Of a stretch of DNA of 12,039 bases, positions 1 through 6,133 are shown in pieces. Below the pieces are notes generated by a model. It saw nothing but the letters and a program-made list of their open reading frames with translations. It was not told the DNA's origin and made no database searches. Source of the DNA: Flavobacteriales bacterium (lineage in GTDB: Bacteria; Bacteroidota; Bacteroidia; Flavobacteriales_D; Sanyastnellaceae); the NCBI GenBank assembly GCA_947457285.1, contig CANGVZ010000032.1:1-12039 (forward strand). Reading direction: 5' to 3'. The stretch's first letter is position 1; each line of letters starts with the position of its first letter. The translations under genes were made by a program, and so were the position numbers.

Positions 1-418
1 ATCAGGAGTTTTTCTTCTTTGGTTCTGCGAACCTTTCCCTTTTTTTCTGTTGACATAACTCTACAAATTTATTGCTAGTTTCGTCCGATTAATTAGGGGG
101 TTAAAACAGGATTGGTTAGCTTAGTTTTTGCCACTTTATCGTTTCTAAAAAAAGAAAATCAATACTTATCCTTCTTAGCAATATGTTTGAGTGGAATGGT
201 CTTTTTTCTATTCTTCATCAAACTGTGGACTTTTTTGATATAACTACATCTAGACTCTCTCGCTGGCCCCATGCAAAATATCTATAAAATCTAATATACA
301 AAGGACAAGAAAAATGAATTTAAAGTAATCTAATCGATATTTAACAAGTTTTTTTTTATACTCCTTCAAGAATATAAGCCCACAAATAAATACAGAATCA
401 TACAAAACAAAATCAATT
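1..418. other. Gene-free left edge with one coding-like fragment
   Basis: No intact gene is supported here. All three plus-strand frames stay open for the first 50 bases or so, so the tail of an upstream gene could enter the window, but I cannot choose a frame. Positions 97-243 hold a coding-like membrane fragment, listed separately. Positions 244-418 are AT-rich with poly-T and poly-A tracts and show nothing I recognise. A TAnnTTTG match (TATGTTTG, 182-189) exists but lies about 230 bases from the next start and inside the coding-like fragment, so I do not call it a promoter. Confidence 0.5.
97..243 (+). pseudogene. Fragment of a small membrane protein, probably a remnant
   Basis: This frame, closed by TAG at 94-96 and TAA at 241-243, reads as two hydrophobic helices joined by a charged loop: GLVSLVFATLSFLKKENQ followed by LSFLAICLSGMVFFLFFIK, then LWTFLI and the stop. 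The pattern of helix, short KKEN loop and helix is that of small Bacteroidota inner-membrane proteins rather than of random AT-rich DNA. There is no ATG at its beginning. The only possible starts are a TTG at 112 or something upstream of two in-frame stops (76-78 and 94-96). I therefore take it as the 3' end of a broken gene. A short genuine membrane peptide from the TTG is the alternative. No family can be assigned. Confidence 0.35.
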
Positions 419-1024
419 ATGAAAAAAGCTGAAATTATACTTGCAATATTGGCAATCCTCGCTCTCATTTTCAACTTGAATTTTGTACCCGGTGCAAGTG
501 CATTGACCGTTCTAAGCCTCTCCTCACTTGCAGTGCTCTACATGTACTTCAGTTTTGCCCTATTCAATGATGTCAGACTTCGGAATATATTCAAGAAAGG
601 CACATTTACCGAGATAAATAAGATGAGAACTTTCGGAGCAGCGGGCGCTGGAATTGCGCTTGCTATAACAATCATTGGTATCATGTTTAAAATTCAATTA
701 TGGCCTGGGGCAGAATTGCAATTAAGAATGGGACTTCTTGCACTTGCCTTTGTTACGGCCATTGGATTATTCAAATATCTCAAAGAGAAATCGCCCTTTT
801 ATCTGCGAGTTTTCAAGAGAGCAGCAGTTGTTGGAGGACTCGGATTAACTCTAATGTTCAGCTCCGAGACCGCATGGCTTGAAATCAGATACAGAAATCA
901 CCCCGAATATGTTGAAGCCGTGAAAAAGGCCCTAGCGGAACCAGATAATAAGGAACTATGGGAAAAAGTAGAAATTGAAAGAAAAAAAATCAATAATGAG
1001 CACGTTGAGCAAGGTCAGGAATAA
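419..1024 (+). CDS. GldL-like integral membrane protein of unknown function
   Basis: This 201-residue protein has about five hydrophobic segments (near residues 4-20, 28-49, 74-93, 101-119 and 133-148) and a charged C-terminal tail (about 155-201) expected in the cytoplasm or periplasm. Its key feature is the sequence FKIQLWPGA at residues 90-98, which follows a transmembrane stretch. It resembles the FKI-x-HWPGA signature in the N-terminal membrane part of GldL, the T9SS and gliding motor component, and of related uncharacterised Bacteroidota membrane proteins. A weaker copy, FNLNFVPGA, lies at residues 18-26, so the protein may be an internal duplication of a two-helix unit. It lacks the long periplasmic region of GldL, and no gldK, gldM or gldN lies nearby, so I do not call it GldL. 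The ATG at 419 follows an A-rich leader. It begins a plus-strand run reaching to 4585. Confidence 0.75.
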   Translation: MKKAEIILAILAILALIFNLNFVPGASALTVLSLSSLAVLYMYFSFALFNDVRLRNIFKKGTFTEINKMRTFGAAGAGIALAITIIGIMFKIQLWPGAELQLRMGLLALAFVTAIGLFKYLKEKSPFYLRVFKRAAVVGGLGLTLMFSSETAWLEIRYRNHPEYVEAVKKALAEPDNKELWEKVEIERKKINNEHVEQGQE

Positions 1025-1048
1025 AGCATCCCTCATACCTTAGGCGCT

Positions 1049-1747
1049 ATGATGTTGAGAATTTATTTCATATTGATTTTTATTGTGACTGCACCAAGCC
1101 TATTTGGTCAGAAACACAGGACGTCTCACTCATCAGATATAGAGTTCGCTAGCAAGTTGTATAGAAATGCTTTTTTCAATAGCCTTAATACTATTGACTC
1201 ATACAACATAAACTCGCCAGTTCACCTTATCGGTATTTCAAAGAGCGGAAAAATGCTATTGACGCGAGGTGAGGATTTCGATGGCCACTTTTCCTACTGT
1301 CAAATTTTACCAAAACGCATTCGAATCAACGATACTATTCAGCCAATAATAAAAGGCTTTGTCTTTGGATTTGGATACGGAAGAGATTTATTTAGAGGGT
1401 CCAAATCCATCGATATGATTGCTAGTATTGGATTCAACACAGGTCGCATTAAGCTAAGTGATAAAGAGTCAATTAACCAAGTCAATCCATATTTCGCCCC
1501 TAAGATCTCATTACAACCAAGACTCAACTTCAATAAGATCATCATCTCTTTTCGAGTTGAATATGAGTACGACATTTCGCGATCGAATTGGTTAAATCGA
1601 AGCAATCAATCTACCCAATATCGAGATGTAAATAACTTTAATCAAACCTCCCTGATTTGTTTTGCTTCCATTGGCTACAGCCTTGCACAAAAACCTCCTT
1701 GGGCGAAATACCAACAATCGAGCGAAATTTTGTGTTCATTTCATTGA
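1049..1747 (+). CDS. Secreted beta-rich protein, possible outer-membrane barrel
   Basis: The 232-residue product starts with a clear signal peptide (MMLRIYFILIFIVTAPSLFGQ, cleavage expected after the Gln at residue 21 or just before it). From about residue 100 on it shows alternating hydrophobic and polar stretches typical of transmembrane beta-strands, for example VFGFGYGRDLF, SIDMIASIGFNTG and IIISFRVEYEYDIS, with the last strand near SLICFASIGYSLA. That suggests a small outer-membrane barrel or a secreted beta-sandwich. The final 20 or so residues, after the last strand, do not end in the usual aromatic barrel terminus, which weakens the barrel call. ATG 1049 and ATG 1052 are equally possible starts. 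It lies 24 bases after the GldL-like gene and is probably co-transcribed. No family is recognised. Confidence 0.65.
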   Translation: MMLRIYFILIFIVTAPSLFGQKHRTSHSSDIEFASKLYRNAFFNSLNTIDSYNINSPVHLIGISKSGKMLLTRGEDFDGHFSYCQILPKRIRINDTIQPIIKGFVFGFGYGRDLFRGSKSIDMIASIGFNTGRIKLSDKESINQVNPYFAPKISLQPRLNFNKIIISFRVEYEYDISRSNWLNRSNQSTQYRDVNNFNQTSLICFASIGYSLAQKPPWAKYQQSSEILCSFH

Positions 1748-1806
1748 ACAAAGAAGTTATCTAAATTCAGAATCTATTTTTAAACATAAGATAAAAAGAC
1801 CATAGA

Positions 1807-2241
1807 ATGATTCAAAAAGGAAAATGGACTGGATACTACAGTTTCAACAATGAGCAAATTAATAGGATCAGAGGTTTTGAGAAAACCTTCTTTGAAATAG
1901 AAATAATGTCCATTAATGAGAGCACATTTGCCGGAAAAATTCAGGATGATACTGCTACAGGGGGGACGGAGGGAATCGGAGAGATTTCGGGTAAAATAAT
2001 TCATAATAAAATTCACTTTGTAAAATTAATGCCCGTACTGACTTTGCTCACTGACAGAAACGGAACGAGAAAAACCTTCAACAAGAAGCATCGTCCCATA
2101 TACTATACTGGACAGTTATCAAATGATGGGCAAACGGCTTCGGGTACATGGAGGTTTAAACTTGGTGTTATATGGACAGGGATTTTTCCTATACTTGTTA
2201 AACCCTCAAAAGGGACTTGGTCAATGATGGTAAAGAAGTGA
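1807..2241 (+). CDS. Hypothetical beta-rich protein, calycin-like
   Basis: This 144-residue protein has no signal peptide and no transmembrane segment, so it should be cytoplasmic. It opens with G-K-W-T-G-Y-Y and continues as a series of short strands separated by Gly/Asp turns (FEIEIMSI, FAGKIQDD, GEISGKII, KIHFVKLM, YYTGQLSNDGQTASGTWRF). It closes with K-G-T-W-S-M. A Gly-x-Trp start with repeated G-x-I/W strands is compatible with an eight-stranded calycin or avidin-like barrel binding a small ligand, but that is inference from pattern and I cannot name a family. It sits 59 bases after the preceding gene and 12 before the next, in the same direction, so it is likely part of the same transcript. 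Confidence 0.6.
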   Translation: MIQKGKWTGYYSFNNEQINRIRGFEKTFFEIEIMSINESTFAGKIQDDTATGGTEGIGEISGKIIHNKIHFVKLMPVLTLLTDRNGTRKTFNKKHRPIYYTGQLSNDGQTASGTWRFKLGVIWTGIFPILVKPSKGTWSMMVKK

Positions 2242-2253
2242 AAAAATTGAACA

Positions 2254-2691
2254 ATGAGTAGTCTAAACAACATCGAAAAAGGACTGTATTTGGAAAACCT
2301 GGAAATACTTATTCCCTGGAAAACTTCATTGGACGATATAAGCTTATACGGAAATCCAGAAATAAAAGTACTTTCGCCTCAGAGGACTGACGCTATTTGG
2401 AGGAATGCCAGTATCTTCGGTGGACTAACTTTAGATCTGACTGCCATGTTTTGGGAGACACTTTTTAGAAGAAACAAATTCTACAGTGCTCATGCCTATA
2501 TTGACGGAGATTCATTTACTAAATACAAACCGTTTCTTGACTACCACTTCCATCAGCAGTCAAGACAAGTGAATCAGAATTCTCTTGAATATTACTACAA
2601 ATGGAAAATGAACAAATGCTCCATAAAACTAGGAAAAGGTGATCGATTTGGAGAATACTATTACATCCAAATTGATCGGAAAATTATCTAA
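2254..2691 (+). CDS. Hypothetical protein, unknown family
   Basis: A 145-residue soluble protein with no signal peptide, starting with ATG 12 bases after the preceding stop. Visible sequence features are the segment LEILIPWKTSLDDI near the N-terminus, RTDAIWRNASIFGGLTLDL in the middle, and a strand-rich C-terminus ending GEYYYIQIDRKII. The mix of an amphipathic N-terminal helix and repeated aromatic beta-strands is consistent with a small alpha/beta fold. I know of similar uncharacterised small Bacteroidota proteins but cannot give a named family from sequence alone. Its position among small unrelated hypotheticals leaves open an immunity-protein-like role, with no direct support. Confidence 0.6.
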   Translation: MSSLNNIEKGLYLENLEILIPWKTSLDDISLYGNPEIKVLSPQRTDAIWRNASIFGGLTLDLTAMFWETLFRRNKFYSAHAYIDGDSFTKYKPFLDYHFHQQSRQVNQNSLEYYYKWKMNKCSIKLGKGDRFGEYYYIQIDRKII

Positions 2692-2698
2692 AAACTAT

Positions 2699-2869
2699 TT
2701 GCAAAAAGTGACAAATATTAAACTATTATTTCTTGGTTTAGTCTTGATTAGTCAGGCTTGTCTTGGCCAAGATACCATTGTGACAACTGAAAGATTTTTA
2801 ATTGGTTCTACCGTACTCGTTGGAAGTAATAGAAATATGGAAAGTTGTATCATGCACGGCAAAATGTAA
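2699..2869 (+). pseudogene. Truncated secreted-protein gene (signal peptide plus short tail)
   Basis: The frame gives a convincing signal peptide, TNIKLLFLGLVLISQACLGQ, followed by only about 35 residues (DTIVTTERFLIGSTVLVG and so on) before TAA at 2867-2869. The starts available are TTG 2699 or GTG 2708; there is no good ATG. Adding one base near 2834-2837 would join this frame to another that reads YGKLYHARQNVITIYTLNNE, which looks like protein and continues into the start of the next gene. I read this as the 5' remnant of a secreted protein gene broken by a frameshift and cut off by, or overlapping, the downstream gene. A genuine short secreted peptide is the alternative. It lies 7 bases after the preceding stop and 21 before the next ATG. 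Confidence 0.45.
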
Positions 2870-2890
2870 TTACCATTTATACTTTGAATA

Positions 2891-4585
2891 ATGAGAAAAT
2901 CAAGATTCAAAACACTATTACTTGGACTGACAGCAGGTGTTGTGTATGCTTTCCTTGTATCCATCTTGGTGACGCACTTCCACGAAAATGTATCCATCGC
3001 TTACATATTCGTCCTTCCTCTCATATTGGGTGCGATACCTGTGCTGTTTTCTACTAAAGAACAACTGAAGTCATACAAACTATACTTAATTCTCCCTTGG
3101 GGAATTACCCTTACCTTCTTCTTTCTCTCGTGGGCATTCAACTTTGAAGGAATGATCTGTTTAACTATAATTATAGCTCCCTTCCTTATCGTTGGGACGC
3201 TTGGTGCCTTAATTTACCGACTTATTAAACTTAAAAATGAAGGAAAAGGAACAAAATTGTACATATCCCTTGCCTTACCTCTCGTTTTTCTTTCCATAGA
3301 ACATAATATTCAACCCACAGATCAAATTCATACTGTTCAAACAACCATCGAAATAGAAGCCAATCAAACCGCGACTTGGGACAATTTGAAAAATGTAAAA
3401 GACATTCAACCCCATGAAATAGAAACTCATTTTATTCATTTAATTGGAATCCCTAAACCAATTAGCGGAGTACTCGATAAAGAAGGAGTTGGTGGCATAA
3501 GGCACATCACCTGGGAGAAGGGAATAAAATTCGAAGAACATATCACTAATTGGGATGAAAATAATGGCTTTGCATACGATATCAATGTTGATCCAACTTC
3601 CATTCCACCTACTACCCTCGACGAGCACGTTATGATTGGTGGTAAGTACTTTGACGTTTTGAAGGGAAGTTACAAAATCGATTCTGTCAATGAAACTAAA
3701 TGCATGGTCACGCTGACCTGCACTTACAGGGTGACTACCAACTTAAATTTTTACAGCAAGCTATGGGCAGATTTCATTCTCAACGACTTCAACGAAATGA
3801 TTCTTGAAGTAATCAAAAAGAGAAGCGAAGCGAATCCAATTTCTAGTAATTCAGATAAGGTCTTCACTCAAGCCACCGACTGTCCAGTAATAAAGGATAC
3901 CGCTGCATTCATCACAGAGCTTCGTGAGGTTTTTAATCTCAAGTTGGAGGATAGTAATTCTGAAAAAGATGAAATAACAGCCTTTCTGAAGGTTCAATTT
4001 TACGGTTCAAAACACGACTATATTTTTATTGAATATGATTATAAAACGGGCCCCGACGCTGCATGGCCCTGGAAATATCAGGTGATATTAACTTCAGAAG
4101 GAAAAATGGTACACCTTGCATCCGCTATACGCTATGATTTCATAGAAATTTTCAAAAATGAAAACCCATTTCTTCTGACAGTATCTTCTACTAGCAAGGG
4201 CAATGGAGGACATGAAATCTACAGAATATCAAATGACACATTGGAGAATTTACTTGAATTTAATCTTGATTCTTCTCCAAGAACCTACGACGCTCACGAA
4301 GACAATAGCATTAACGAGCCAGTTGAATTGAAGCCCGTCATAAAAGATTACAACGCAGACGGATTAAATGACATTTCCTTCAATGGAAAGGTTGTTCTTA
4401 TTCAAGGGCTAACAGAAAATGGTGATTGGTATGACGGAGAAACAATTAATGGCAAATCAAATCTTTATTCCATTGATAATCCTTTCAAAAAAATACCTGT
4501 AGAACTCATATTCCTCTACGACAAACAGACTAGGCGCTTTCGAGTAAAGGAGAATTATTACGAAAAATATGGGTTCACATACTAA
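2891..4585 (+). CDS. Membrane protein with SRPBCC-like domain and C-terminal extension
   Basis: The 564-residue protein has three parts. Residues 8-137 hold about five transmembrane helices. Residues 149-312 look like an SRPBCC (START/polyketide-cyclase fold) domain: it begins VQTTIEIEANQTATWDNL, has the G-V-G-G-I-R turn and the FEEHITNWDENNGFAYDI strand pair, and ends in a long amphipathic helix (FNEMILEVIKKRSEA). Such domains usually bind a hydrophobic ligand. Residues 320-564 are a beta-rich region containing DYNADGLND (from residue 486), a D-x-N-x-D-G-x-x-D loop like those that bind calcium in FG-GAP, dockerin or EF-hand-like modules. The membrane plus SRPBCC part resembles known Bacteroidota proteins; the extension looks like a separate periplasmic module, so this may be a fusion. 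The ATG at 2891 starts MRKSRFKTLLLGL. Substrate unknown. Confidence 0.7.
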   Translation: MRKSRFKTLLLGLTAGVVYAFLVSILVTHFHENVSIAYIFVLPLILGAIPVLFSTKEQLKSYKLYLILPWGITLTFFFLSWAFNFEGMICLTIIIAPFLIVGTLGALIYRLIKLKNEGKGTKLYISLALPLVFLSIEHNIQPTDQIHTVQTTIEIEANQTATWDNLKNVKDIQPHEIETHFIHLIGIPKPISGVLDKEGVGGIRHITWEKGIKFEEHITNWDENNGFAYDINVDPTSIPPTTLDEHVMIGGKYFDVLKGSYKIDSVNETKCMVTLTCTYRVTTNLNFYSKLWADFILNDFNEMILEVIKKRSEANPISSNSDKVFTQATDCPVIKDTAAFITELREVFNLKLEDSNSEKDEITAFLKVQFYGSKHDYIFIEYDYKTGPDAAWPWKYQVILTSEGKMVHLASAIRYDFIEIFKNENPFLLTVSSTSKGNGGHEIYRISNDTLENLLEFNLDSSPRTYDAHEDNSINEPVELKPVIKDYNADGLNDISFNGKVVLIQGLTENGDWYDGETINGKSNLYSIDNPFKKIPVELIFLYDKQTRRFRVKENYYEKYGFTY

Positions 4586-4659
4586 GTCCACTCAAAATTA
4601 ACAGCAAAGCCATATCTCCAAAAACTGGTACTATTCCTTTATATATGTAAGAATAATTT

Positions 4660-4705
4660 CACCGCAAAGCTCCCATAGGGACGCAGCGCTGAGGGCGCAA
4701 AGAAG
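4660..4705. repeat. Degenerate GCAAAG-type intergenic repeat
   Basis: Within the 230-base gap after the SRPBCC gene, a GC-richer block begins CACCGCAAAG and ends GGGCGCAAAGAAG, so GCAAAG occurs at 4664-4669 and 4697-4702. Between them lie a small inverted repeat (TCCC ATA GGGA) and an 8-base palindrome CAGCGCTG (4684-4691). Its style matches the ACCGCAAAGGCGCAAAG family of dispersed intergenic sequences that I recall from Bacteroidota and other genomes. It is clearly different in composition from the AT-rich DNA around it. Whether it is a decayed mobile repeat cannot be decided from one copy. Confidence 0.4.
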
Positions 4706-4773
4706 TCCTCTCAATTATTGAAATCACCTTTAAAAGGCCCGAAATAAGGCTACATTACCAGTCCTCAACAGAT

Positions 4774-4803
4774 TGTACGTCTAAAATTCATATATTTGTA
4801 CGT
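4774..4803 (+). promoter_or_regulatory. Promoter and putative operator of the DUF6364/PIN module
   Basis: A Bacteroidota -7 element TATATTTG lies at 4791-4798, 18 bases before the chosen ATG (4817). The heptamer TGTACGT occurs twice in direct orientation, at 4774-4780 and 4797-4803, 23 bases apart, the second overlapping the -7 element. Such placement fits autorepression by the antitoxin or the antitoxin-toxin complex. No clear -33 TTTG at the usual distance is seen. Confidence 0.5.
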
Positions 4804-4816
4804 ATTATTTGAAGAT

Positions 4817-5065
4817 ATGGATACCAAACTCACACTCAAGCTCAGCCAAGATGTTATTGAAAAGGCAAAAGTTTATGCAAAATCGAAGAAAACGAGCCTT
4901 TCAAATCTTATTGAAAATTACCTTCAAAACATCACCGATAACTCAACAAAAAATGAGGATGAAATAACTCCAATAGTAAAAAGTTTATCTGGAATTATTA
5001 AACTTCCCAAGAACTACGATTCGAAAAAAGACTATGCTGACTTCCTTACAAAAAAATATAAATGA
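4817..5065 (+). CDS. DUF6364-like antitoxin of a VapC-type module
   Basis: An 82-residue antitoxin expected to bind DNA and to neutralise the PIN ribonuclease encoded next to it. The N-terminus, DTKLTLKLSQDVIEKAKVYA followed by KSKKTSLSNLIENYL, is a ribbon-helix-helix pattern: a polar strand (TKLTLKL) and two helices, as in the DUF6364 family, whose members commonly precede PIN toxins. The C-terminal half (about 45-82), ending KNYDSKKDYADFLTKKYK, is the expected toxin-binding tail. The frame is open to a TTG at 4796, but that codon lies inside the promoter. ATG 4817 gives the normal family start and a short leader. The stop overlaps the toxin start (ATGA), indicating translational coupling. 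Confidence 0.85.
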   Translation: MDTKLTLKLSQDVIEKAKVYAKSKKTSLSNLIENYLQNITDNSTKNEDEITPIVKSLSGIIKLPKNYDSKKDYADFLTKKYK

Positions 5066-5475
5066 TGAAAAAAGTCTTTGTTGACACCGATATCATCATC
5101 GACTTATTGGCTATGCGAGAACCACACTACCAATTCTCAGCCCGACTTTTTTCAAAAGCCGACGAAGGTGATTTGAAGATATACGTTTCGTCGCTTTCAT
5201 TCTCTAATTTAAATTATATCCTATCAAGACAATATTCCGCTGCTCAAGCGAGAAAAAAGCTCTTGACTTTTAAAGCGCTCGTAACTGTATTAAGCGTCAG
5301 TGATAAATCTGTAGAACTAGCACTAAACTCAGATTTCAATGATTTTGAAGATGCACTCCAATACTTCACCGCATTGGAGCACAAAATCACAACTTTATTG
5401 ACAAGAAATTTAAAAGACTACAAAAAGGCAAATATTTCAGTACTTACAGCCGAACAATACTTGAAGTCATTTTGA
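5062..5475 (+). CDS. PIN-domain toxin (VapC-like ribonuclease)
   Basis: The 137-residue toxin is a PIN-fold, metal-dependent endoribonuclease; VapC relatives cut tRNA or rRNA, the target here being unknown. The first acidic position is in KKVFVDTDIIIDLL (Asp8, with Asp10 and Asp14 near it). The C-terminal acidic cluster is DFNDFEDALQYFTA (Asp94, Glu96, Asp97), followed by TRNLKDY (Asn116, Asp119), so the usual PIN active-site carboxylates all seem present and the toxin looks intact. ATG 5062 overlaps the antitoxin TGA. A second ATG at 5065 would remove one residue. The length is normal for the family. The pair forms a two-gene operon from the promoter near 4791. Confidence 0.9.
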   Translation: MMKKVFVDTDIIIDLLAMREPHYQFSARLFSKADEGDLKIYVSSLSFSNLNYILSRQYSAAQARKKLLTFKALVTVLSVSDKSVELALNSDFNDFEDALQYFTALEHKITTLLTRNLKDYKKANISVLTAEQYLKSF

Positions 5476-5528
5476 TCTGATAGCCAAAAGGCACCTTGAT
5501 TGTCAACAAGAAATTCTCCTTTAGCAAA

Positions 5529-5563
5529 ACGTACATTATTTTGTACAAAATTACGTACATTTG
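5529..5563 (+). promoter_or_regulatory. YefM-type operator with three GTAC sites and promoter
   Basis: Three GTAC-centred sites are centred at 5532.5, 5544.5 and 5556.5, exactly 12 bases apart: ACGTACA (5529-5535), the perfect 12-base palindrome TTTTGTACAAAA (5539-5550), and ACGTACA again (5553-5559). A -7 element TACATTTG (5556-5563) overlaps the last site. In E. coli the yefM-yoeB operator has TGTACA-core repeats 12 bases apart centre to centre, bound by YefM and YefM-YoeB. This site has the same geometry with one extra site, so autorepression is well supported by inference. Confidence 0.75.
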
Positions 5564-5581
5564 TGTAAAACGTTCAACACT

Positions 5582-5830
5582 ATGAAAGCGATATCAATTT
5601 CAACGTTGAGAAAAGGCATGAAAGAATATTTCGACTATGTCTCACAATCAATGGAAGTAATTATTGTTCCTCGAAACAAGGAAGAAGAAGCAATTGTAAT
5701 TATGTCTATTCAAGAGTATAATTCTCTCAAAGAAACAGAACACCTGCTGTCCACTAAGGCCAATCAAGACCGACTCCGCAAGTCAATTGATCAAATGACT
5801 AGTGGCAAAACAGTCAAGTTTAAACCATAA
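5582..5830 (+). CDS. yefM: YefM/Phd-family antitoxin
   Basis: An 82-residue antitoxin that inhibits the YoeB ribonuclease encoded 19 bases downstream and should repress its own promoter. The sequence follows YefM closely: MKAISISTLRKGMKEYFDYV, then the IIVPRNKEEEAIVIMSIQEYNSL segment typical of the Phd/YefM DNA-binding fold, and the LLSTKANQDRLRKSIDQ helix that contacts the toxin. I use ATG 5582. A TTG at 5561 keeps the frame open but lies within the -7 element and would add seven residues unlike the family. The length equals that of E. coli YefM within a few residues. It appears intact. Confidence 0.92.
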   Translation: MKAISISTLRKGMKEYFDYVSQSMEVIIVPRNKEEEAIVIMSIQEYNSLKETEHLLSTKANQDRLRKSIDQMTSGKTVKFKP

Positions 5831-5849
5831 TATTTCCAGAGCTTTCTTT

Positions 5850-6128
5850 ATGAATATTGAATTCACAGAAATTGCTTGGGAAGATTTTTCCTATTGGATT
5901 GAGAACGATGAAAACATTGTGGCGAAAATCAAGGAGCTTATAAATGCCATCAGTAAAGACCCTTATAAAGGAATTGGGAAACCGGAGTCATTAAAATTCG
6001 GATTGAAAGGTTTCTGGTCACGCCGCATTACAAGCGAACATCGATTGGTATATAAAGTAAGTGGCACAAAAAGAAAAGATCAAAAATGCACCATCATTCA
6101 ATGCCGCTTTCATTACGATGACAAATAG
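5850..6128 (+). CDS. yoeB: YoeB-family ribosome-dependent mRNA interferase toxin
   Basis: YoeB toxins enter the ribosomal A site and cleave mRNA, stopping translation initiation. This 92-residue protein aligns along its length with E. coli YoeB: WEDFSYWIENDENIVAKI, GKPESLK, GFWSRRITSEHRLVY and CRFHY. The catalytic residues of YoeB (Glu46, Arg65, His83, Tyr84 in E. coli) correspond to Glu46, Arg65, His88 and Tyr89. The shift of five comes from a longer basic loop (SGTKRKDQK) before the last strand. All key residues are present, so the toxin should be active. ATG 5850 matches the family start; the frame stays open further upstream into the antitoxin gene without an equally good start. The next gene begins only five bases after the stop. 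Confidence 0.95.
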   Translation: MNIEFTEIAWEDFSYWIENDENIVAKIKELINAISKDPYKGIGKPESLKFGLKGFWSRRITSEHRLVYKVSGTKRKDQKCTIIQCRFHYDDK

Positions 6129-6133
6129 TTAAC

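Noticed and set aside
182..189. TATGTTTG as promoter of the gene at 419
   Set aside because: It is about 230 bases upstream, lies within a coding-like fragment, and has no matching -33 element.
250..474. Minus-strand open frame of 74 codons
   Set aside because: It covers the AT-rich leader and start of the GldL-like gene, has no family-like pattern, and its hydrophobicity is what the complement of such DNA gives.
419..1024. Naming the gene gldL
   Set aside because: Only the WPGA signature is shared; the long periplasmic part and the gldKMN neighbours are absent.
4796..4816. TTG start extending the DUF6364 antitoxin by seven residues
   Set aside because: The codon lies inside the -7 element, so it would not be in the transcript; ATG 4817 fits the family.
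5561..5581. TTG start extending YefM by seven residues
   Set aside because: It overlaps the -7 element, and MKAIS at 5582 is the usual YefM beginning.
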